Part shown: positions 27,891-35,800 of the stretch, piece by piece | Layout: every line of letters starts with the position of its first letter | How positions within the stretch are numbered: the stretch's first letter is position 1 | DNA from: Veillonellales bacterium | GTDB taxonomy: Bacteria; Bacillota; Negativicutes; JAAYSF01 | Direction: 5' to 3' | DNA length: 64,000 nt | Assembly: GCA_039680175.1 (NCBI GenBank) | Contig: JBDKTO010000016.1 | Coordinates: 23,244 to 87,243, forward strand | The notes under the pieces: generated by a model | What the model saw: the letters and a program-made list of their open reading frames with translations, nothing else | Databases searched by the model: none | Told to the model about the DNA's origin: nothing | Made by a program: the position numbers and the translations under genes

Positions 27891-28829
27891 ATGAAAATTA
27901 TTGATCTGCATTGTGACACCATCATGTGTCTCACTGAACTTGGTCCACAGGCCGGTTTGTATGAAAACGATTTGAGTATTGATATTCGGAAATTGAAAGC
28001 GGCGAATTCTCTGGCTCAATTTTTTGCCCTGTATCTTGATTTGGGCCAGGTGGAAAATCCCCTGGAACATGGCCTGAAAATGGCAGATCGATTTTATCAG
28101 GAGATGGAAGCTAATCAGACGGATATCCGGCCGGCTGCCGGTTATGGGGATTTATGCAGCAATATGGCCCAAGGGAAAATATCCGCTTTTTTAACGATTG
28201 AAGAGGGGGGAGCGCTGAAAGGAGAACTTGCCAATCTGCGCAATTTTTACCGGCTGGGCGTACGGCTCATTACCTTGACCTGGAATTATCCCAATGAAAT
28301 TGGTTTTCCCAACTGCCAGGAACAGTTTCGCAGTAAAGGGCTGACAGCCTTTGGCCGAGCCGTTGTTGGTGAAATGAACCGGCTGGGAATGCTGATTGAC
28401 GTATCCCATTTATCGGATCAGGGTTTTTATGATGTCGCCCGGTTGTCCCAAAAACCGTTTGTGGCATCCCATTCCAATTCTCGTGCTATAACCGACCATC
28501 CCCGGAATCTAACGGATGATATGATTCGTTTGCTGGCGCAGAAAGGCGGTATCATGGGAATTAATTTTGCGAAGGATTTTTTAGGCGGTACAGATATAAG
28601 CAGAGTGGCGGATATGATCCGGCACATTCGTCATATCCGCAATGTCGGCGGTATTGAGGTATTGGCGTTAGGTTCGGATTTTGACGGCATCAGCCGGGAA
28701 TTGGAAATCCACCATATTGGCGAAATCGATAAACTGATCCGGGGACTGTCGCAAAACGGCTTTAGTGAAGGCGAGATTGAAAAAATTTGCTATCAAAATG
28801 CCCGGCGGCTGATTCAGGACTGCTTGTGA
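27891..28829 (+). CDS. membrane dipeptidase (peptidase M19, renal dipeptidase family)
   Basis: Zinc dipeptidase of 312 residues. The metal ligands are visible in DLHCDT near the N-terminus, in TIEEGGALKGEL, in the paired histidines DVSHLSDQGFYD and ASHSNSRAI, and in the late LGSDFDGI. These define the M19 family, which cleaves dipeptides, often with broad stereospecificity. No signal peptide is seen, so the protein is probably cytoplasmic and feeds amino acids such as glycine into fermentation. That role is inferred. AAAAGGAG precedes the ATG. tetR follows 38 bases later on the same strand and may be cotranscribed. Confidence 0.9.
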   Translation: MKIIDLHCDTIMCLTELGPQAGLYENDLSIDIRKLKAANSLAQFFALYLDLGQVENPLEHGLKMADRFYQEMEANQTDIRPAAGYGDLCSNMAQGKISAFLTIEEGGALKGELANLRNFYRLGVRLITLTWNYPNEIGFPNCQEQFRSKGLTAFGRAVVGEMNRLGMLIDVSHLSDQGFYDVARLSQKPFVASHSNSRAITDHPRNLTDDMIRLLAQKGGIMGINFAKDFLGGTDISRVADMIRHIRHIRNVGGIEVLALGSDFDGISRELEIHHIGEIDKLIRGLSQNGFSEGEIEKICYQNARRLIQDCL

Positions 28830-28867
28830 TATTTAGTTTATTGGTATGAAATTAAGGGAGGCGCAAT

Positions 28868-29491
28868 ATGAATTATTCGCGAGAAACGGAAAAATTTACT
28901 GATTCGCGCTCAAAACGGCAGCAGATACTGGATGCCGCGTATGAAATTTTTTCACATAAAGGATATCACCAGGCAACTGTTGATGAAATTATTACCTTAG
29001 CTGATACAGGAAAAGGGACTGTATATAATTATTTTGTCAATAAAGAGCAGTTGTTTTATACATTAGTGAAGGAACGGACGGCTCCGTTTGAGGTGGAACT
29101 GGCTAAAATTATTGAATCTCCCTTGGATCCGTTAGCCAAGGTTGAGCGGATTATTAAATCATTTTTAGGATTTTATGTTATTAATGCTGATATTTACCGG
29201 GTTTTGATGCATGAAATCCGCGGTTTGGGAAGTGACAGCTATTCCCGGGTTCCGCAGGAGCAGCGGGAAAAATATCGGCAGCTGCTGGACGGAACCATCG
29301 GCATGATTGAGAAAGTCATTATTGAGGGTGTCGAAGCCGGAGTAATCCGGCAATGCAATGAAAAAAAGGCGGCTCATGCTCTCTTCAGTGTAATTGTCAT
29401 GATGGCTTTTAAGAAATGGGTCGATGAGGATATCGATGGGACGGCACATGTCGTCGCCGACCATTTTTTGTATGGAATAGCAAAACGCTAG
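28868..29491 (+). CDS. TetR/AcrR family transcriptional regulator
   Basis: Repressor of 207 residues. Residues of about 15-65 form the TetR helix-turn-helix (RQQILDAAYEIFSHKGYHQATVDEI, shown here only by its sense, with the recognition region GKGTVYNYFVNKEQLF). The rest is a helical ligand-binding domain of unknown ligand. The repeat TGACT-N4-AGTCA starts 22 bases after the stop and also lies at the start of the RND operon 8 kb upstream, so the pump genes are a plausible target. GGGAGG precedes the ATG. Confidence 0.9.
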   Translation: MNYSRETEKFTDSRSKRQQILDAAYEIFSHKGYHQATVDEIITLADTGKGTVYNYFVNKEQLFYTLVKERTAPFEVELAKIIESPLDPLAKVERIIKSFLGFYVINADIYRVLMHEIRGLGSDSYSRVPQEQREKYRQLLDGTIGMIEKVIIEGVEAGVIRQCNEKKAAHALFSVIVMMAFKKWVDEDIDGTAHVVADHFLYGIAKR

Positions 29492-29512
29492 TGATCTTTT
29501 TGTCCGGATGCC

Positions 29513-29526
29513 TGACTGTTTAGTCA
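29513..29526. promoter_or_regulatory. TGACT-N4-AGTCA inverted repeat behind tetR
   Basis: The half-sites and spacing are identical to the repeat at 20837-20850 in front of the efflux genes. No gene starts just after it on either strand, so it may be the leftover of an ancestral regulator-pump arrangement. Confidence 0.45.
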
Positions 29527-29580
29527 CGTCTCCGGCGATAAACAGAAGGCTTATTTAGCAGCAGGGGCAATTAATAAACG

Positions 29581-29626
29581 GGACAAGCGAAAAGGGCAGA
29601 TGCCGCATCTGCCCTTTTCGCTGTCC
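29581..29626. terminator. bidirectional terminator between tetR and metQ
   Basis: An almost perfect palindrome: GGACA and GCGAAAAGGGCAGATG pair with their complements around CCG, with one bulged A. The arms contain AAAA/TTTT runs that serve as the U tract on each strand. Confidence 0.8.
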
Positions 29627-29639
29627 CAAGACGGTTGAA

Positions 29640-30455
29640 TTACCAAGCAACGGTAACGGAACCTTTAAAATGCTCTTGGGCAAATTGTTTTACTTCATCG
29701 GACTGGTAAGCCTTGATCAATTTTTGTATATTGGGATTATCCTTATTTCCTGCCTTTACAGCGAGTATGTTGGCGTAGGGCGAGTTTGCATCTTCCAGTA
29801 AAATAGCATCTTTATTCGGAGTTAATCCGGCAGTCATGGCATAATTGGTGTTAATGGCGGCAAGATCTACATCATCCAGTGAACGGGGGATTTGTGCGGC
29901 TTCCAATTCTTTAATCTTCAGGTTTTTCGGATTTTCAATAATGTCGGTTACGGCAGCTTTAACTCCGGCATCAGGACGAAGTTTGATCAAGCCTGCCTTC
30001 TCCAGTAATAAGAGACCTCTCCCGCCGTTGGTAGGATCATTGGGGATGGCTATGACAGCACCGGCTGGAAGTTCGTCAATGGATTTAAGTTTTTTCGAAT
30101 AGATTCCCATGGGGAAAATAATGGTTTTTGCAACAGAAACAAGATCATAATTGCGGTCTTTGATGATGTTGTCCAAATAGGGTTGATGCTGAAAACTGTT
30201 TACATCAATATCGCCCTGGAAGAGAGCCACATTCGGTTGAATATAGTCATTAAATTCAATGACTTCAATTTTAAGACCGTTCTTTTCAGCAACTTTTTTT
30301 ACTACATCCATCACTTCAGCATGCGGGCCGGCGGTTACGCCGACTTTTAATGGCTTATCGGCCGGGGTGCTGTTTTGTTTGCTGCAGCCGCCGGCTAAGA
30401 AGGCAATGAAGGTCAGTGTCAGCAAGACAGCGGTGAGTTTGGTCCATTTTTTCAT
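29640..30455 (-). CDS. metQ: methionine ABC transporter substrate-binding lipoprotein
   Basis: NlpA/MetQ family lipoprotein of 271 residues that captures methionine (L or D) outside the inner membrane. A hydrophobic signal sequence ends in the lipobox LAGGC, giving a lipidated cysteine near residue 23. The mature part has KVGVTAGPHAEVMD, NSFQHQPYLD and IPNDPTNGGRGLLLLE, all typical of the family. The start at 30455 has GGGAGG seven bases upstream. It is the last gene of the SAM-controlled met operon, separated from metI by an aminotransferase gene. Confidence 0.94.
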   Translation of the reverse strand: MKKWTKLTAVLLTLTFIAFLAGGCSKQNSTPADKPLKVGVTAGPHAEVMDVVKKVAEKNGLKIEVIEFNDYIQPNVALFQGDIDVNSFQHQPYLDNIIKDRNYDLVSVAKTIIFPMGIYSKKLKSIDELPAGAVIAIPNDPTNGGRGLLLLEKAGLIKLRPDAGVKAAVTDIIENPKNLKIKELEAAQIPRSLDDVDLAAINTNYAMTAGLTPNKDAILLEDANSPYANILAVKAGNKDNPNIQKLIKAYQSDEVKQFAQEHFKGSVTVAW

Positions 30456-30475
30456 TGGTATACCTCCCAATAGTA

Positions 30476-31639
30476 TTATTTCAATTTTTGCAAGCGTTCC
30501 ACTGCTGTTTCCAGCGTGGCTAATTCTTTACAGAAGCAGAAGCGGACAAAACGATGCCGGTCCGGATTATCTTCCCGATAAAAACTGGATCCGGGGACAA
30601 CGGCGACGCCTATCTTTTCGGCCAGGTAGCGGGCAAAATCCACATCGCTGTTCCAGTCGAGAATGTCAGTCATAATATAGTAGGCCCCGCCGGGACGGAT
30701 ACAGTCAAAGCCGACTGCCGTTAATTCTTTCAGCATAAAGTCGCGGCGCTTTTTGTAAAAAGAAGATAGTTCCCGGTAGTATTCCGGACCAAAATGCAGT
30801 GCTTCGGCAATAGCAGCTTGCAGGGGAGCAGCAGCGCCGACAGTGAGAAAATCGTGAACTTTTCGTACCGATTGGGTAATTTCCGGTGAGGCGATTACAT
30901 AGCCGATGCGCCAGCCGGTTACACTGTAGGTCTTTGAGGCGCTGTTGATTGCTAAAGTTCGTTCAGCCATACCGGGCAGGGTCCAGAGGGGAATGTGCTC
31001 AATACCGTCATACAGAATGTGCTCGTATATTTCATCCGTGATGGCCAGGACATCATACTGAATGCAGAGCTGAGCAATTAGATTCAGTTCATCCCGGCTA
31101 AACACTTTGCCGGTGGGATTGTTAGGGGAGTTCATGATAATGGCCCGGGTGCGCTCGGAGAAAGCGGCTTTTAACTCTTCCGGGTCAAAATTAAATTCCG
31201 GCGGACGCAGACTGATATATTTCGGGGAAGCGCCGCAAAGAATAACATCCGGTCCGTAATTTTCATAAAAGGGTTCAAAGATGATCACTTCATCGCCGGG
31301 ATTAACGGTAGCCAGCAGGGAAGAAACCATACATTCGGTGGCGCCGCAGCAAACAGTAATTTGCCGCTCCGGGTCCAATTCCACACCATAATCCCGCTGC
31401 ACTTTCCAGGCAATGGAATTTCTCAGTTCTTTCGTTCCCCAGGTGATAGCATACTGGTTATGGTCTGCCATTACCGCCCGGACGGCTGCTTCTTTAATTT
31501 TCTGCGGAGCAGGAAAATCCGGGAAACCCTGAGCCAGATTAACGGCTTTGTGAGCGGCGGCAATCCGGGACATTTCCCGGATAACCGACTCCGTAAACCG
31601 GCTGGCTTTTGCCGAAGCATACTTTAAGGCAGTAGTCAT
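30476..31639 (-). CDS. PLP aminotransferase in the methionine operon
   Basis: Fold type I aminotransferase of 387 residues. It shows NLAQGFPDFPAP, NQYAITWGTKELR, NSPNNPTGKVFSR, TDEIYEHILYDG, and the PLP lysine in NSASKTYSVTGWRIGY. The AQGFPDFPAP start and the YAITWG segment place it with the methionine/kynurenine (YbdL-like) aminotransferases. Lying between metI and metQ behind a SAM riboswitch, it may interconvert methionine and 4-methylthio-2-oxobutanoate, or finish methionine salvage. This is inferred from context. The gaps of 20 and 23 bases fit one transcript. Confidence 0.85.
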   Translation of the reverse strand: MTTALKYASAKASRFTESVIREMSRIAAAHKAVNLAQGFPDFPAPQKIKEAAVRAVMADHNQYAITWGTKELRNSIAWKVQRDYGVELDPERQITVCCGATECMVSSLLATVNPGDEVIIFEPFYENYGPDVILCGASPKYISLRPPEFNFDPEELKAAFSERTRAIIMNSPNNPTGKVFSRDELNLIAQLCIQYDVLAITDEIYEHILYDGIEHIPLWTLPGMAERTLAINSASKTYSVTGWRIGYVIASPEITQSVRKVHDFLTVGAAAPLQAAIAEALHFGPEYYRELSSFYKKRRDFMLKELTAVGFDCIRPGGAYYIMTDILDWNSDVDFARYLAEKIGVAVVPGSSFYREDNPDRHRFVRFCFCKELATLETAVERLQKLK

Positions 31640-31662
31640 TGTGTTATAATCCTCCTCAACTT

Positions 31663-32316
31663 TTATCTTTTATTCAGCCGACGGGCAAAATAGTCGCCGC
31701 AGGTTTGAACAATCTGGACTTGGGCAATCAAAATTATTACGGTAAGCAGCATGATATCGCCGCGAAATCTTTGATACCCATAGCGGATGGCCAAGTCGCC
31801 CAGCCCGCCGCCGCCGATCGCTCCGGCCATGGCGGAATAGCCGATGAGGCCGATGATTGCTAATGTAAGCCCCATAATTATGGCAGGCAGCGCTTCGGGG
31901 ATCAATACTTTCGTAATGATTTGCCGGGGGGAGGCTCCCATAGCCTGAGCAGCCTCAATTAGACCGTAGTCCACTTCTTTTAATGCGGATTCCACGACCC
32001 GGCCGATGAAAGGAATAGCGGCAAGGGTTAAAGGTACGATGGCCGCATTGGTGCCGATGGAAGTGCCGACGATCAGTCTGGTTAAAGGGATAATGGCTAC
32101 CATTAGAATGATGAACGGAGTAGACCGGGTAGCGTTCACGATTGCCCCTAAAATGCGGTTAAGGACAAGATGTTCTAAGATGTGATCTTTGGCCGTGGTA
32201 ACAAGAATGACTCCCAGGGGGATTCCCACTATGGTGGATATAATGGCGGAAACAGCAACCATATAGGTGGTTTCCAACAGTCCGTTAGCTAGCAGCGCTA
32301 GTACGTCTGGCGACAT
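31663..32316 (-). CDS. metI: methionine ABC transporter permease
   Basis: Inner-membrane permease of 217 residues with about five transmembrane helices. The EAA loop, EAAQAMGASPRQIITKVLIPEALP, is represented by its core EAAQAMGASP and contacts MetN. The N-terminal GLLETTYMVAVSAI and NATRSTPFIILMV are typical of MetI. The start at 32316 is preferred because GAGGTGA lies six bases upstream. The alternative at 32322 lacks spacing. It overlaps the end of metN by about 32 bases, so the two are translationally coupled. Confidence 0.94.
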   Translation of the reverse strand: MSPDVLALLANGLLETTYMVAVSAIISTIVGIPLGVILVTTAKDHILEHLVLNRILGAIVNATRSTPFIILMVAIIPLTRLIVGTSIGTNAAIVPLTLAAIPFIGRVVESALKEVDYGLIEAAQAMGASPRQIITKVLIPEALPAIIMGLTLAIIGLIGYSAMAGAIGGGGLGDLAIRYGYQRFRGDIMLLTVIILIAQVQIVQTCGDYFARRLNKR

Positions 32317-33343
32317 AACCAATCACCTCAATTCCTAACTCGCGGCTTTTTAAATATTCTAAGGCGTTTTGAATATTGTTTTGCTCACCGGCAAGCTCAA
32401 TGATTAAAGTACCAAAAGGTGTACTTTGGATGTTGTCAATATTGCCGTACAAAATGCTGGCATCCACATTGAAGTGCCGTATCATATTGGCAATAACCGG
32501 TTCTTCGGCCGAATGGCCGATGAAGGAAAGACGAAGCACCAGGGTGCTGCCGGCAAAAGGAAGCGGGGAAAAATCAATGTCCGCCAGGACTGCCGGTAAA
32601 TCATGATTGATGATACCGCTGATAAAATCCCGGGTCGTCGCTGCCTGGGGTTTGGTGAAGATATCCAGTACCGGCCCCTGTTCAATAATCCGGCCATTTT
32701 CAATGACAGCCACATGATCGCAGATTTCTTTGATGACCTGCATTTCGTGAGTGATCATGACAATAGTCAGCTTAAGCTTGAGATTAATATCTTTTAAAAG
32801 CTTTAATATGGCTTTCGTAGTCTGAGGATCAAGGGCGGAGGTGGCTTCGTCGCAAAGCAGTACTTTAGGCTGATTGGCCAGTGCCCGGGCAATGCCGACT
32901 CTTTGCTTTTGACCGCCGCTCAGTTGTGCCGGATATTGATCTCGTTTGTCAGTGAGCTCGACCAACTCCAGTAAATGCATTACTTCCCGGTCGATTTCCC
33001 CTTTGCGGCGTTTCGCTAATTCCAGGGGAAAAGCAATGTTTTCATAAACAGTGCGGGATGACAGCAGATTAAAATGCTGGAAGATCATGCCGATTTTTTT
33101 GCGTGCCTCCCGTAATTCCCGTTCCGGCATAGCAGTCAAGTCCTGACCATCGACAAACACTTTGCCGGCAGTGGGGCATTCCAGCATGTTAATGCAGCGA
33201 ATCAGCGTACTTTTACCGGCGCCGCTTTTACCGATAACGCCAAATATTTCACCCTGGTTAATATTTAAAGTAACGCCGTTGAGGGCATTTACTTGTCCGT
33301 TGGAACCGGAATAAACTTTTTTGATTTCTTTGAGCTTAATCAT
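32285..33343 (-). CDS. metN: methionine ABC transporter ATP-binding protein
   Basis: ATPase of 352 residues powering methionine uptake. The Walker A motif is GKSGAGKST near residues 38-46, the signature LSGGQKQRVGIARAL, and Walker B VLLCDEATSALDP. From about residue 265 a C-terminal NIL domain is present (RLSFIGHSAEEPVIANMI), the sensor that shuts the transporter down when methionine binds inside the cell. It is the first gene of the operon behind the SAM-I riboswitch, with AGGAGC upstream of the ATG. Confidence 0.95.
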   Translation of the reverse strand: MIKLKEIKKVYSGSNGQVNALNGVTLNINQGEIFGVIGKSGAGKSTLIRCINMLECPTAGKVFVDGQDLTAMPERELREARKKIGMIFQHFNLLSSRTVYENIAFPLELAKRRKGEIDREVMHLLELVELTDKRDQYPAQLSGGQKQRVGIARALANQPKVLLCDEATSALDPQTTKAILKLLKDINLKLKLTIVMITHEMQVIKEICDHVAVIENGRIIEQGPVLDIFTKPQAATTRDFISGIINHDLPAVLADIDFSPLPFAGSTLVLRLSFIGHSAEEPVIANMIRHFNVDASILYGNIDNIQSTPFGTLIIELAGEQNNIQNALEYLKSRELGIEVIGYVARRTSAAS

Positions 33344-33373
33344 GAGCCATGCTCCTTTCTTCGGTTTGATAAT

Positions 33374-33406
33374 AATAAAAAAGTCTCTTCACAGAATGAA
33401 GAGACC
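33374..33406 (-). terminator. attenuator terminator of the SAM riboswitch
   Basis: On the minus strand GTCTCTTC pairs with GAAGAGAC around ATTCTGT, followed by TTTTTTATTATT. SAM binding to the aptamer would favour this hairpin and stop transcription before metN. Confidence 0.88.
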
Positions 33407-33535
33407 GCATCATCAGGCTGGTATTCTTCATCTGCCAGGATATTCTCCTGTAGGAATTGGCACCGTTTCGCCGAAACGAATGGTTGCCGCGGCGTCATCG
33501 GGCCAGTCCCTCAGCCAACTCTTGATGAAATATAT
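33405..33535 (-). ncRNA. SAM-I riboswitch (S-box)
   Basis: The minus strand shows the S-box core: ATCAAGAG, GAGGGACTGGCCCGATGA, CGGCAACC and GGTGCCAATTCC, then the closing P1 arm TGATGA, which pairs with TCATCA at the 5' end. It lies between a good promoter and metN, with a terminator downstream. This is the classical off-switch for methionine genes. Confidence 0.96.
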
Positions 33536-33551
33536 TCAGTTGATATCAGAA

Positions 33552-33580
33552 AGTTTAACATGCTGTTTGCAGCGTGTCAA
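33552..33580 (-). promoter_or_regulatory. promoter of the met operon
   Basis: On the minus strand TTGACA (33580-33575) and TAAACT (33557-33552) are 17 bases apart. Transcription would begin just before the S-box. Confidence 0.75.
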
Positions 33581-33724
33581 GTTAAAAATAGTAAACTCAG
33601 CAAAAAAATAGAATACCTTTGTATTTTCACTAAGTAAAGAATAAAAGAAATAAAGCAGGAAAAATTAGTGGCAAAGACGAATAAAAAATTAGCAGTTATT
33701 ATTGTAGATAAGGAGCGGATGACA

Positions 33725-34051
33725 ATGTCTGTCAACCCTAAATTGAAGGATCCTCTTACGGATCAATTATTTGAAGCCATGCTGCTGCTCGGGAATCAGG
33801 AGGAATGCTATCAATTCTTTGAAGATATTTGCACAATCAGCGAACTGAAAGCAATGGCTCAGCGGCTGGAGGTAGCCAGGATGCTGAAACACGGTCACAC
33901 CTATGATGATATTGTCGACAGAACCGGAGCCAGTACAGCCACAATCAGCCGGGTGAAGCGCTGCTTGAATTATGGCGCCGACGGCTATAAAATTATTCTG
34001 GAACGAATCGACAGCCAGGAAAAAGCTGCACCAGCCGGCACTCCTGTTTAA
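33725..34051 (+). CDS. YerC/YecD family TrpR-related DNA-binding protein
   Basis: Small protein of about 108 residues related to the Trp repressor. The core LTDQLFEAMLLLGNQEECYQF, of which LTDQLFEAML is the recognisable start, leads to SELKAMAQRLEVARML and the helix-turn-helix TYDDIVDRTGASTATISRVKR. YerC proteins often sit beside his genes in Firmicutes and are presumed to be regulators. The gene stands 28 bases before hisZ, so a role in histidine gene control is plausible but unproven. Both ATGs at 33719 and 33725 are usable with AAGGAG upstream. The second has the better spacing. Confidence 0.85.
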   Translation: MSVNPKLKDPLTDQLFEAMLLLGNQEECYQFFEDICTISELKAMAQRLEVARMLKHGHTYDDIVDRTGASTATISRVKRCLNYGADGYKIILERIDSQEKAAPAGTPV

Positions 34052-34078
34052 TGAAAAAGAAAAGCGAGGATATAATTT

Positions 34079-35263
34079 ATGAGTAACGTATTTGTACCCA
34101 AGATTCCCTATGGAATGAGAGATTTTTTGCCCCGCGAGTCCAGCCGCAAGCGGGCGATTGAGGGCTCCTTAGGCAGCCTTTTTTCCCGCTGGGGCTATGA
34201 CGAGGTCATTACACCGACGATTGAATATTTGGAAACGCTGACAGTAGGAGCCGGGCCGGACGCCCAAGCCAGTATGTTCAAATTTTTTGATAAGAACAAT
34301 CGAATATTAGCCCTGCGTCCGGACATGACTACCCCCATTGCCCGGGTTGCGGCGACGCGGCTGAGGGAAAGCGCTTTGCCGCTTAAATTGTTCTATTTAA
34401 CCAATGTATTTCGTTATGAACAGGCCCAAGCCGGCAGACAATGTGAGTTTTATCAGGCCGGGGTGGAATTATTCGGCGCCGGCGATTCGACAGCAGACGC
34501 CGAAGTGATTGCTTTGGCAGCGGAAGCTATGTTAACTGCCGGACTGCAAAGCTTTCAGATTAGCCTGGGACAGGTCGAGTTTATTAACGGCGTTATGGAT
34601 GAATGTGAATTGACGATTGAACAGCGCCAGCAAATCAAGCAGGCAATGGTGACACGGGATCTGGTAGGGCTGGGGGAAATTTTGTCTGCCAGCGGTCTCT
34701 GCCGGTCAGGACAAAAGTTACTGCAGCAGATTCCCCTGCTTCATGGACGGGAAGACATGCTTAAGCAGGCTTATAGTATGGTTGCAACGGCAACAGCCCG
34801 GTCGGCGCTGGATAATTTAGCGGATATTTATAGTTTATTGAACAATTATGGGGTCGCGAAGTATGTTAATTTTGATTTAGGCATCATTCGGGATTTCGAT
34901 TATTATACCGGCATGGTTTTTGAAGGGTATACCCCCGGTCTGGGCTTTCCTCTGTGCGGCGGCGGCAGGTATGATAATATGGTCAGTTCTTTCGGTGTCG
35001 ATTGTCCTGCTACCGGATTTGCCCTGGGCATTGAACGGATTCTGCTGGCTTTGGAACGGCAGGAAATTGAACTTGCAGCGAAAAACAGAGATGTATATAT
35101 TGGCTGGCAGAACGGGAAGCTGACAGAAGCAATTGGTGAAGCAGGCCGTCGGCGAAAAGCGGGACAAACCGTAGAATTGGGACTGGTTCATCAGTCGCAA
35201 ACCGAGGCGGCAGCCAGCCAAACCGCTAAAGGTTATCGTCAACTGGTCTATTTAGGCGGTTGA
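34079..35263 (+). CDS. hisZ: ATP phosphoribosyltransferase regulatory subunit
   Basis: HisZ is a histidyl-tRNA synthetase-like protein without tRNA charging activity that forms the allosteric complex with short HisG. The 394 residues keep the class II core (IPYGMRDFLPRES, LALRPDMTTPIARVAA, FRYEQAQAGRQCEFYQAG and GGGRYDNMVSSFG) but lack the anticodon-binding domain, ending with a short tail. The gene is separated from hisG by an HD-domain gene and a dehydrogenase on the opposite strand, an unusual split. The presence of a short hisG at 36901 supports the call. Confidence 0.93.
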   Translation: MSNVFVPKIPYGMRDFLPRESSRKRAIEGSLGSLFSRWGYDEVITPTIEYLETLTVGAGPDAQASMFKFFDKNNRILALRPDMTTPIARVAATRLRESALPLKLFYLTNVFRYEQAQAGRQCEFYQAGVELFGAGDSTADAEVIALAAEAMLTAGLQSFQISLGQVEFINGVMDECELTIEQRQQIKQAMVTRDLVGLGEILSASGLCRSGQKLLQQIPLLHGREDMLKQAYSMVATATARSALDNLADIYSLLNNYGVAKYVNFDLGIIRDFDYYTGMVFEGYTPGLGFPLCGGGRYDNMVSSFGVDCPATGFALGIERILLALERQEIELAAKNRDVYIGWQNGKLTEAIGEAGRRRKAGQTVELGLVHQSQTEAAASQTAKGYRQLVYLGG

Positions 35264-35267
35264 GAAT

Positions 35268-35795
35268 ATGCTGAATCGGATCAATCAGGTTATTTCCGCT
35301 CTTACTGCAAAAATTACCAGGCAGGATGAGTGCTTTGTGGCAGAACAATTGAATGTCCGGGAGCAGAAACTGTTTTGGCAGATGAATCTGCCGGATCAGC
35401 GTCATGCCTTGAACGTAACGCATACCGCGTTAAAATTGGCGCAAACTAAAGCCGGAATAAATTTGACGTTGCTGATAAAAGTGTCGTTATTGCATGATGT
35501 AGGCAAGGTGCGGGGTGACGTCAGCACCTTTGATAAAATTGCCACGGTAATCGCCCATAAGTTGTTTCCCGGCTGGGCCGAAAGCTGGGGAAAACTGGGC
35601 CGCGGCAGTAAGGTGGCAAATTTACGCCACGCTTTCTACATCTATTTTCATCATGCTTCCCGCAGTGCGGTCATGCTGCAGCAAATCGGCGCCAATCCGC
35701 TGGTGACGAAAATTGTCAGTAAGCATCATCAAGCTCCGGCGGAAAGTGATCCGCCGGAGCTTGTCATACTGCGGGCAGCTGATGACATGAACTGA
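35268..35795 (+). CDS. HD domain protein (putative metal-dependent phosphohydrolase)
   Basis: Protein of 175 residues with an HD-superfamily signature: RHALNVTHTALKLA supplies the first histidine, SLLHDVGKVRGD the HD pair near residue 76, and a later FHHASRSAV and SKHHQAPAE further ligands. Such proteins hydrolyse nucleotides or phosphate esters, but no substrate can be assigned here. It starts five bases after hisZ, so the two are cotranscribed. The 3' end of the reading frame contains a perfect 14-bp hairpin (35730-35763), which could affect the mRNA end. Confidence 0.8.
   Translation: MLNRINQVISALTAKITRQDECFVAEQLNVREQKLFWQMNLPDQRHALNVTHTALKLAQTKAGINLTLLIKVSLLHDVGKVRGDVSTFDKIATVIAHKLFPGWAESWGKLGRGSKVANLRHAFYIYFHHASRSAVMLQQIGANPLVTKIVSKHHQAPAESDPPELVILRAADDMN
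35730..35763. repeat. perfect 14-bp hairpin inside the HD gene
   Basis: Bases 35730-35743 pair perfectly with 35750-35763 around a 6-base loop. The stem is GC-rich, has no U tract and lies about 30 bases before the stop codon. It may work as an mRNA 3' structure for the convergent gene pair. Confidence 0.5.
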
Positions 35796-35800
35796 ATCAG

